From: a virus
DNA: 64,000 nt
Strand: one strand, 5' to 3'
IMG/VR virus record: IMGVR_UViG_3300033545_000002
Span: 1-64,000 of that record
Shown: piece after piece, positions 20,870 to 30,200 of the stretch
Numbering within the stretch: position 1 is the stretch's first letter
Layout: the number at the start of each line of letters is the position of its first letter
The notes under the pieces: generated by a model
The model's database searches: none
The model's input: the letters and a program-made list of their open reading frames with translations, nothing else
What the model was told of the DNA's origin: nothing
Position numbers and translations under genes: made by a program

Positions 20870-22272
20870 CAGAAATCGCCTGATATTAGTTTCTTGTCTT
20901 TCAGAAATTGAAGTCTATTTAGCACGCACTTTTCATTTTCCTTAGACAGAAAATCCGATTTAGGACGATAGTAAATCCCTTTCAAGGAAAAGTAATGAAG
21001 ACTGTTGTATAAAGAGGTCACGGCCTCCTTAACGGTTTGGCCTCTACCAACCACATATCCCAATGGGGCCGAGCTAAACCATCTGTACCCTATATTTACC
21101 ATAGCATCTTTATCGGGATGCCTTTTGATTTGATATAAGAAGAAATCCTGTTCGTTCTCGGAAATCGTCATGGGAATGTCACCTTGTGGTAATCCCGGCG
21201 CTTTATGATCGGCATCCAATGTATAAAGGGCCAGCGAAGCCCCAACATCATAATTATACGGATTACCGCCTTCTTTTAGCCTTATAAAGTAATACCCAAT
21301 GTTCCCGTTTTCGTCCATAGAGGCCGATAATTCAGAAAATATTCCACCCCATCCCCATCTACATCCAGCGAATTCCGTAAAATACAAATCAGTTCCATCA
21401 CTTAAAATTCCAGCATCCCTGATATAAATTCCTTTTCTTTTTTTAGCCTCTTTATACACTACTTCCGGGAATATTATTTTATTGATGGCGTCATCCAAAG
21501 GGATATTGATAACTATATTTTCATTCCCTCCGGTCTGAGGTCCAATATCGAGAGGGCCGAACATCCTGGTTTCGATCTCAATTTGAGAATAGATCGGTTC
21601 GCCATCGTAAAATACCATTTGAGGGGTGAATTCTATAGGGTTCATTATTTTTTCTTCCGCCATAATTTTACCCTTCTCGAAGTCCTTCCTGTTTTCTTCA
21701 AGCTCTGATATGACTTGATTGCGGCCCATCTCCAAATCATCCTTGTCGGGCACAAGCGTTTCTGCAAAATTACCGTCGCTCTTGATGACCCATAATTTAT
21801 CTGACTCTTTTACAAACTTAATAACGTCGTCAACCCTCTTAAACTCCTGTGTCTCTTTTAGTTTTACGCCTTTATAATGTTTTTTCAGAAAGTCCTTTGC
21901 CATCTTTCGGTCCTTCTCCATTAAATAATCGTACTCCATAGGGAAAAGACCATGCTCATAGCCCATTTTTAAAACTTGTTCGGATATCTTATACTGATTG
22001 TTGTAATCAAATACGATAAACCAATCGTCCTTATTTTTCTGATATTTTAAAAATGTCAGCGTAGATTCTAATGAATACTTTTCAATGAACCCGTCGTATA
22101 TTGACAGCCTTCTTTTTCTGCATTCCATCGCCTCGGCGTCATTAATCCAAGATGAAACACCGAGAGATGATGCATTGCGTATTTGGCAAACTCTTACTTC
22201 GTACCCTTCCAGCAATAGTTTTCTGGCAACACTTAGTATTGCGCAGTCGTAAGTAAAGAAGCAAAAACGCAT
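20869..22272 (-). CDS. ATP-grasp ligase, PurD-like
   Basis: A 467-residue protein with an N-terminal Rossmann-type part (MRFCFFTYDCAILSVARKLL) and an ATP-grasp region: LWVIKSDGNFAET, GKIMAEEKIMNPIEFTPQMV, and DLYFTEFAGCRWGWGGIFSE near residue 315. It most resembles phosphoribosylamine-glycine ligase. ATP-grasp enzymes join a carboxylate to an amine through an acyl phosphate. The E-x-N-x-R metal motif of PurD is changed to EFAGCR, so the substrate probably differs. No other purine genes are nearby. The next genes, an S51 peptidase and an Asp/Glu racemase, suggest peptide or amino-acid ligation. Confidence 0.6.
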   Translation of the reverse strand: MRFCFFTYDCAILSVARKLLLEGYEVRVCQIRNASSLGVSSWINDAEAMECRKRRLSIYDGFIEKYSLESTLTFLKYQKNKDDWFIVFDYNNQYKISEQVLKMGYEHGLFPMEYDYLMEKDRKMAKDFLKKHYKGVKLKETQEFKRVDDVIKFVKESDKLWVIKSDGNFAETLVPDKDDLEMGRNQVISELEENRKDFEKGKIMAEEKIMNPIEFTPQMVFYDGEPIYSQIEIETRMFGPLDIGPQTGGNENIVINIPLDDAINKIIFPEVVYKEAKKRKGIYIRDAGILSDGTDLYFTEFAGCRWGWGGIFSELSASMDENGNIGYYFIRLKEGGNPYNYDVGASLALYTLDADHKAPGLPQGDIPMTISENEQDFFLYQIKRHPDKDAMVNIGYRWFSSAPLGYVVGRGQTVKEAVTSLYNSLHYFSLKGIYYRPKSDFLSKENEKCVLNRLQFLKDKKLISGDF

Positions 22273-22277
22273 GATTT

Positions 22278-22901
22278 TTAATTTTGAAGTAATTCAATCT
22301 TTTTACCCTCAAACCACAATGCCATATTATCATTCAAAAAAAGTATTGGCAGTTTATTTCTCGGTAATTTATCCATATTTCTTTTTGTGGACGGAATATA
22401 GTCTTTTTCCTGAGCATGGCACATAATATAAAAGGGGGACAACCCAATTCCATCCATATCCTTTAACTTTCCTACCATTCCGGCCTCTTGTTCATCTTCA
22501 TCATCGCAGGCAAATGAGATATTTGGAGCCATAATCATAGACCCTGCACTTGTGCCTGTATAAATGATCTGATTATTATTAATAGCGTTTTTAATCACCA
22601 TAAACATTTTTTTATCCTTCAACAGTTTTAGGATATATAAAGCACTCCCGCCACAAATGTGTAAAATATCGAATTCTTTCATTCTTTTCTTAAACTCAAC
22701 GCTCGTTATTCTCCTAAAATCGACATCCTCTACCTCAAAACCGTGAGACAAAAATGCTTTTCTATCCTTATTTACCCATCTTTTACTTTTAAATGGATCA
22801 GCAGGGTTAGCAACAAATAACACCCTCGAATTATTTATACCTGCTCTTAGCACGAACAAATCAATAGTATCAGATAGCGTTGAGGCTAGGAACATTCTCA
22901 T
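22278..22901 (-). CDS. Peptidase S51 family (PepE/cyanophycinase-like)
   Basis: The 207-residue protein has the S51 nucleophile elbow YTGTSAGSM (Ser118), HICGGSALYIL before it, acidic residues at ~132-139, and His162 in FYIMCHAQEKD. The S51 family contains alpha-aspartyl dipeptidase and cyanophycinase, both of which cut bonds next to Asp. All catalytic residues appear intact. It overlaps the racemase gene by 32 bases and is followed by the ATP-grasp gene 5 bases later, so the three act together. Confidence 0.75.
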   Translation of the reverse strand: MRMFLASTLSDTIDLFVLRAGINNSRVLFVANPADPFKSKRWVNKDRKAFLSHGFEVEDVDFRRITSVEFKKRMKEFDILHICGGSALYILKLLKDKKMFMVIKNAINNNQIIYTGTSAGSMIMAPNISFACDDEDEQEAGMVGKLKDMDGIGLSPFYIMCHAQEKDYIPSTKRNMDKLPRNKLPILFLNDNMALWFEGKKIELLQN

Positions 22902-23598
22902 ATAGAAAATCAGTTACCTTGTTTAATAAAATGAACCCAGGATCGATAATTGGTATGTCTACATCCTTCTGCTTAATTACCAGAGGCAATTCGGTACAGC
23001 CCAACACAATAGCTTGCGCCCCGTTGCTTTTGAGAGATTTAATGAAAAACTCCATTGTTTCCCTTTCTTCTTTACCAGACTTACCGCTTTGAACAGACAA
23101 GATTATTTCGTTAATTAATCCCTGCTCATACGGAATCCCAAGAGAATGACACTTAACCCCATTTTCTTCAAACCTATTCTTATAAATCTCAGACCTGTTA
23201 GTGCTTTCAGTACTTATCAGCCCAATGGAATGATACCCTGCGTTTTTGACATGATCGACGCATTCATTTATCAGGTTTAGTATAGGTATGAAAGTATTGA
23301 ATTGTAAATACTCATACACAATATGAGCCGTGTTGCAAGCTATGACTATGTAATCAACCTTTAAATATTCCATGTTTCTGATCGCATCCAACAAACTTTT
23401 CTTAACGGCTTCTTTATCCTCAATGCCCCTTTCGCTCCATCCTCCCATTGATAAACTATGGATATACATTTCTGGGTATTGCTCATCTTGGGTCAGTTGA
23501 TATTTCTTTTCAAGGATATTCAATATCATCCTGTACCAATTGCAACTGGCTGACGGACCCATTCCTCCTAAAATCCCCAATTTTTTAACATTGTTCAT
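22870..23598 (-). CDS. Aspartate/glutamate racemase family
   Basis: 242 residues starting MNNVKKLGILGGMGPSASCN. The two catalytic Cys of the family are both present: VIACNTAH (Cys88) and VLGCTELPLV (Cys201). These enzymes interconvert L- and D-Asp or D-Glu without a cofactor by a two-base mechanism. Which amino acid is used cannot be told. Its ATG overlaps the stop of the upstream virion-type gene (23595-23598), and it precedes an S51 peptidase and an ATP-grasp ligase. A phage racemase could supply D-amino acids to modify peptides or cell wall. Confidence 0.8.
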   Translation of the reverse strand: MNNVKKLGILGGMGPSASCNWYRMILNILEKKYQLTQDEQYPEMYIHSLSMGGWSERGIEDKEAVKKSLLDAIRNMEYLKVDYIVIACNTAHIVYEYLQFNTFIPILNLINECVDHVKNAGYHSIGLISTESTNRSEIYKNRFEENGVKCHSLGIPYEQGLINEIILSVQSGKSGKEERETMEFFIKSLKSNGAQAIVLGCTELPLVIKQKDVDIPIIDPGFILLNKVTDFLYENVPSLNAI

Positions 23599-24152
23599 TG
23601 AGTGGATTTAATCTTATACTTATCCGACAAGGATTTATCATTTAATGATCTAACGTATGATTCGATGTCAACTCCAAAATCGTAAGACCCTTCTGTGTTA
23701 GTGCCTCTGTGCGCTGTAGGATAGTACTCTCTCGAAGTTAGCGAACCGAGCCAGTTATCAACTTCGCTTATTGGCCTTGTCATATAAGCCGGGTTGAGAC
23801 CTTTCCTGACGTAAGCCAATTCTTCCGGCTTCATTGTTCCGAATGAATCTCCTTTTCTAAGTTGGTATTGCTCGTATTGTATATCATCGATTAACTTTGG
23901 ATCAATGGATTTGTCAGGATTTTCTTTATTGTATTTTGATAGGTATTGAAGCCCTAAAGTCTGATCCCGTTTGTCCAAGTCTGCCGATCCGCCAACGCCC
24001 TCCTTTTGGAGGTAGTCGAGGAAATCGTTCCAATTTTTTCGCTGTACCAAAGTTAAGGGAGTGTAATCTTTTGGGGCATCGACTTTTTTAGCCGGTGTTT
24101 CTCCGCCCCCTTCGCTGTCATCAGTTGGGTAGTATAGTTTACAAAATATCAT
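23595..24152 (-). CDS. Hypothetical, probably virion-associated protein (185 aa)
   Basis: An acidic, soluble protein with a Pro-rich start and helical pattern (LTLVQRKNWNDFLDYLQKEG) and a C-terminal Y-D-F-G-V-D-I-E segment. Its sequence style resembles the giant protein upstream, suggesting a common virion function. Start ATG 24152 overlaps the 31-aa gene by 14 bases. It ends by coupling to the racemase gene. Function unknown. Confidence 0.5.
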   Translation of the reverse strand: MIFCKLYYPTDDSEGGGETPAKKVDAPKDYTPLTLVQRKNWNDFLDYLQKEGVGGSADLDKRDQTLGLQYLSKYNKENPDKSIDPKLIDDIQYEQYQLRKGDSFGTMKPEELAYVRKGLNPAYMTRPISEVDNWLGSLTSREYYPTAHRGTNTEGSYDFGVDIESYVRSLNDKSLSDKYKIKSTQ

Positions 24153-24234
24153 CTGGCCATTTTGGTGTGTGCTTTCCTCTCGTTCCCATATAAACGATAA
24201 ATAACACGAATAATATAATTACTAAAGTTATCAT
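24139..24234 (-). CDS. 31-aa membrane micropeptide
   Basis: ATG at 24234 shares ATGA with the stop of the giant protein gene. The peptide starts MITLVIILFVLFIVYMGTRG and ends DDIL-stop: a single strong membrane span with a basic tail. Its stop lies 11 bases inside the next gene, so the three genes are coupled. A role as an ejection-pore or membrane-insertion helper is possible but unproven. Confidence 0.65.
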   Translation of the reverse strand: MITLVIILFVLFIVYMGTRGKHTPKWPDDIL

Positions 24235-27200
24235 TTTTGATTTTTTTCGTAATAAGGATCATTTTCTCTTCGCTCATCTACCCTTTGCTGGCTGGCATCT
24301 ATTTTGTCGGCCCTGTCTTCCTCAGCCTGTTCTTTCGTCGGAACAAAGCCTCTGCCTCCTACCCTGAGTAGGATATTTTGCCAAGGATTCTCGCCTTTTC
24401 TTTCGATCAATTTACCGTCCGCATCCGTATCGAAATACTCAGATATGTTTTTACCTGCCATTTGAGTAGTAAAGCTATTGAATAAATTGGCAGGAGACTG
24501 AGCAATATCTCCAAGGCTCTTTAAAGCGGATTCTTCCCATGCCGTCCGAACCACTTCGGAAAGTCCGTCAAAGGCTGCGGTTCCCTTGTCCGCCTCATCC
24601 TTGTAGTCTCCACGTTCATCCTTGTACTTTTGAACGTAGGTAGCCCCCATGACGGCAGGCATCAAGGGGGGCAAGTGCATAATTACCGCTGACCAAAACT
24701 TACCTACCTTGTGCCCGTTTATGGCTATTTCGCCGTAATTCAATTCTTCCAACTCCCCGGTATCGGCATTCAGGAACTTTCTTTTCTTTTTACCCTCCCC
24801 ATAAGCTCCCCCGAATACCAAATTACCTTTGGCAGCCATTGATCCTGCCACCATAGCCAATCCTAGACCTATAGCGCCCTTATTAAAGTATTGAATGATA
24901 CTATCCCGCTTTTCGGCTGGTAGGCTTTGCATGTGCTCCCTGATAGCGTCCATTGTGCCGTTAAAGTCTTTGATTCCATCTTTTATGGTCAGATCGTTAG
25001 CGTTGAGGGCCATCCCTATCTCATAGAAGGTTTTGCCAATAGCAACAGGGATACCAGCCGTGTATTTGAATAAGCCCTCCGCCTCAATATTCAACGGAAC
25101 TTTCAAAACAGGGGTTACCGATTGCAGCCAGAAAGCGAACGCCTTCCCCAAAAATCCCCCTTCTGACGCCTTGGCTTCGGCTCCCCGGATCGCTTCGGCT
25201 ACTGGATTCTTATTCTGGAATTTGCCGCCTAAAAAGTCGTTATAAGATTGTAAAGCGATACCCTCCAATTTTGAAGGCGTCAATTGCTCTCCGGCCTTGA
25301 TCCTTTCGGATGCTCTTTTCAGAAACCCTTCGACAAATGCTTGACGGGCTGAAATATCTTTTTCGGCTCCGTGGGTACGGCCAAATATTTCGAGTGTATG
25401 AATGATCCGGTTTATGCCCGTTCCGATAGCATGTTTACTCTTTTCATCAGCCCATGTGGTGCCTCGATACCCGCCCATGCTTTCTTCAAAAGTGGATACA
25501 CCTGATTGTAGAATTTTCAACCGTTCAGCCCATGAATTAGGAGCAATAAAATCATACATGGCAGCAGCGGCCCATTCGTATTGAGCGGACTGATAATCGT
25601 TGACTGCCTTGGTATATTCGTCGTCTTTGTATGGTTGGTATTCAGGTGTTCCTTTGAGTGAATTTAATTGATCGTTTGCGGCCTGTAAATTAGTAGTAGC
25701 TGTTTCGAGTGCCTTTGTCGTAGTGCCTCGTTTTTCGGCTGCCTGCCGTTGCGTCATACCCTTGAAAGAATCCTCAAAAGAACGGATTGTAGCATCATTG
25801 TTCAATACTTCCCGCTCTCCTTTTAGCCCTAACATTCTAAGTGCCGGGGTCGTTACTGTGCCAACCGTCCGCCTTACCAATGCATCCGAAACGGGCTTAA
25901 CGACCGTAGCAACCAATACTTTCCCGTTGGTCATAATACCGGAAATTAGGTTGGCTCGTTGTAAACGTTGCAGACGGGTAATTTGCCGTTGCCAAAATCC
26001 TTGATTCTGTTTATGGTACTTGTCTATTTGGTAGGCTAAATCGTGTTCAGCCTTTTTTCGGTCGCGGGTTAGTTTCATCAATTCCTCATCCTTTTTATAG
26101 TCGGATAGTTTGTGGGCGTCTTCAAAATCACCGGCGGCCAACTTACGTTCAGCCTGTTCTTTACGCGTAATCTCTCTATTCTTGACTTGCTCTAACTGAA
26201 TATCCTGAAGGGAGGAGTTGTTATCTTTTTTAAGTTGAGTGCTGAGATTTTTAAGATCGGAAAGAATTTCGGCCTTTCGCCCGGTCAGCAGGTTAGTGAT
26301 ATTAGTCGTATGCAACCGACTTGCGGCGGCTTGTGCCTTTTTGATCTTATCATCCAACTCTCCGGCGTCAATTTTCACACCCATTTTATTCAACTCGCTT
26401 TGGACAGAACGGAGGGCCTTTTTATCTTCATCAGAAACGGTATCATCATTCAAGAGATCGGATATTTTATCCTTCAAATTACCGACGCGTTCGTTATGCG
26501 CTTCAATAACTTTTTCTTTGGCGGCGCGTGAATCTTTGCTTCCGGTTTCCAACTTAACCCCGTTCTTAATAAGCGCCTTCCTTAATTCCTCTCGCTTGGC
26601 GGCCAAGTCCTTATCAACGCCTTTACCTTTCTTGGCTTTCTCCCATACTTTTTGATGATTGTCTAAATCGGCAATACGTTTATCGTATTCGGCCAATCTT
26701 TCGGCCTTCTTTTGCGCGTCTTTTATGTCACGGGCCGCGCGACCACGTTCTTTCAATAACTGGGCCTTTTCGTCGCGTAGCTTTTGTTCATAATCGGAAA
26801 TGATCTTGGATTTTTTTTCCTTGTCAGCACCATAAAGATCACTACCGGCTTCCAATGCTCCGATATCTCTTTGCAGAACGGTAATGTCATGGAATGTCTG
26901 TGCGGACTTTTTTACCTGATCTTCTAAGTCTTTACTTTTCTCAGGAGTAAACTTGCCTTCTTTCAAATAGGCATCCCGTAGGGTCTTAGCGTCCAATCCT
27001 GGGAAGGCTTTACCCAATTCCTCCACTCCCTTGTCGAGAATCTTTTCCGGGTCCGTTTGGCCTCTTTTAGCTATATCATGGAGATAATCACGGACCAATC
27101 CATTATCCACCATTTTTTGAGTAATGGCCTTAACGTCTGAATTTTTGGCAATCTCTTTCATCTTGCCCAAAATGCCTTCCCGGTTGGTTTTGGCATTCAG

Positions 27201-30200
27201 GGTCTTGTCGTCCAAACCGGCATCTTTCAGACTACTTTTTATGTTTTCGGAAAGATCATCTTCGCTTAGATCCTTGTCTTTAAAGCGTTCGATAGCCTCA
27301 GAAATTAATTCAGGGATCTTTAAATCACCATTGGCTATTTTTTCGGCAATCCACCGGATAGCATCGGCGATTTTCTTTTGAATGTCAGGGCCGAATCCGG
27401 CCTTTTGGGTGCCTTCTGGCAAGTCGGCGCGTCCAAATTTCTCAAATTTATCAGCAAAATCTTTTAGCTTACCGGCTATCTTCTGCGAACTTTCTTTGGT
27501 AACTCTCGTTCCCTTTTCAGGAGTTTTACCCTTCAGTGCCTCAGCGACGGCAGCCTTAATACGCTTATCGAATTCCTCCTTAGAAAATTTCTCATCCAGA
27601 CTATTACGGGCTTTGTTTTCTTTTTGGTATTCCTCCTTCCACTTATTGAAAGCATCGTAGATCGGCTTAACTTTTTCCTGATCCGATTTACTCAGTTGTT
27701 TAAACTGCTCTTCGTTTTCTGGAATCTTTACGCCTACAGATGCGGAGGTAGCTTTACGCATGATCTGAACCTTTCCGTCAACCCCCATCTTCAAAAGAGA
27801 CTGACGGAATTGGAAGGCCCGACCAGCTTCGCCGAAACTTAACAACCGCTCGGCCTTCATTTGCTCATTTTCCAAAAAAGCAGTACGGGCGGTCTGTTGA
27901 TCATCGGCGGGGTTGAATTCATTTACAGCAGCTTCGCCATTAATATCCATCAATCGAATTCCGATTAATGCGAGCTGTTCGGTTGTAGGGTTAAACGCTT
28001 GCTTGATCGTCCCATCATCATTGAAAAACTCATTATGTAAAGCGTTCGTTTCAAACTCAGCCTGAGTCTGCCACGTCCTGCCATTCTTAGCGGCATCTTG
28101 GCTTAATCTACCAATCACCCTATCAACCGTCTCCCGGTTAGTTTCAGTGAAGGCATTTTCTTTTTGCACTCGCTCCGAAAGATCCTTTTTTTGGATGGAC
28201 ACCCATTCATTGTCATGAGGATGCAATCCATCCTCCGCAGGTCCGACGACCGGAGGCGGAGGTACAGAAGGGGGAGGTTCGTCACCTTTCACCGTAGATT
28301 TATCCTCCCCCTCTTTTTCGTTTAGCAGGGCTTCCCGCCCTTCGGCTTCTTTGGATTTTTCATCGCTTTCTGTTTTTATTGGTGAAGAAATAGTTTCTGG
28401 ACTGACGACATTCGGTGGTTTAAGTTCCCCCGGCTGAATGACAGATATTTTAGACGGGTCTCTTTCTGTTGGAATAACATTCGGCGGCTTTAATTCGCCG
28501 GGTTGGATAACAGATATGCCGGACTTTTCTTTTAACTCCGCCCGCTTATCGTCGATCATTTTATCCTGTCCGGCTTCGTCAAGTGTGGCGAACTTTTCTT
28601 TTTCTTCCGGCGTAAAGAAATCGGCTTTGGCGAAATAGTCATCACGAATATTTTTCTTATACTCCCCGGTAGGCTCCTTTTGTTCGTCCGACCCCGATGC
28701 CGGTTTTTCTGCTTCTGGCTTTACTTCTTCTGGGTACATTACTTTAGCCAAATCAACAATATCATTACCATACTGATCTCTTACGGCCTGTTCTGCATTG
28801 GGTTGATTGGATGGACTGCCATCTGAATTTCTTCCAGCGGCTTGATCGGCGACGGCCTTATAGAAGGACTCCGGGTTTTCTTTCGCTACCCCGTAAAAAG
28901 TGCCCAACTTATCCTTATTTTCTTCGATAAGACCCTTGGCGTGGTCCATGATATCCTTTCCCTCTACGGTAGATTCGTCCTTTGCTGTGACAAATTCTTT
29001 ATACCGTTGTGCAAATTCAGGATCATCACTTTTGTGAACGCCTTCGATAGTACCATCCTTTTGCCACTTAGCAATCGTTCCTTCCTGTTCCAATGTTTTG
29101 AATGACCGATCCGACATGAATATAGGATGCCCTTCACCGTTGACTAGATAAGTGAATTTCGCCTGATCTCCTGCCGCTGCCTCCGCTTGGCTCCGATAAT
29201 CTTTGGCCTTATTCTTATAAATATCCGATAGATTCTTGTTGTCTTTTGAGGATTGTTCTGCAAGATAATCATGTTGATCTGCTAGTGCTAAGTTGTGTGC
29301 CTGATAAAGTTCTGTAATGTTTTTCGGGTCAAGGTTGGCTTGTCGGATATTCCTTTCAAGGTTGGTACTATACAACAATCCGGCTTTCAAGTCAGCTAAG
29401 TTTCTACGACCTTCCTCGTTCAATCCTTCGGGGTCTACATTGAAGATATGAAGTTTCAAAGCGTCCCGTAGAGCATTACCGTTACCGGCGAACTCTTGCC
29501 CGAGTGCGTAGTTCTGCGGGATCAAGTTCTTAAACTCCCCTTCGGACATATGGACCATTTTTGTCCAATTGTCCACGCTTTTCATATACTGTCCGGGCGC
29601 GTGTAAAAGAGAAAGGCCGCCGCCAACAATCATTCCGTTGATAAGATTATCCTTGAAGTCTTTCGACTGCATGTAATCCCAAAAATCTGTTTTCTTTCCT
29701 TGTGCCTCTTGAGCGGTGGAATAGTCGTTATATCCAGACCATGTAAAGAAGGGTTGCGCCTCTGCCGTTCCTAAAAGTGCTTTTCTAACCGCCCCGCCTA
29801 TAGTTGGCTTAACGATGTTTTTTGCTTTGAATAAAGTGCCGGACGTAACGGCCATCATCAACACGTTGGGTAAGAAGTCCTCACTCATTTGATTGGACAT
29901 ATAATGCGACGCATCGGCTTCTGTCAGCAAATTGCCCTGAGCGTCCCGCGTGTTTAGCATTTGACTATACGTCGAAAGGCCGCTTTGTGCTGTGAATAGA
30001 CCAGCGCTAGCCAACCAGCCGATATATTCCGGCATCCCTGCGCCATCTGTAGCCAATCCTACCGCACTTGCCCCTGCGATGACAGGAACCATTGACCCGG
30101 CTTTTGATAGCCAGAAATCAGGGTCTTTTAGCGATTCCAGACCCTTCCAATTCCATGAGGCCGCTACCTTAGATTGTTCGATTTGAGGGGATGAAATATC

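Noticed and set aside
20869-22272. Calling the ATP-grasp gene purD
   Set aside because: The overall pattern is PurD-like, but the metal motif differs and no purine genes are nearby.
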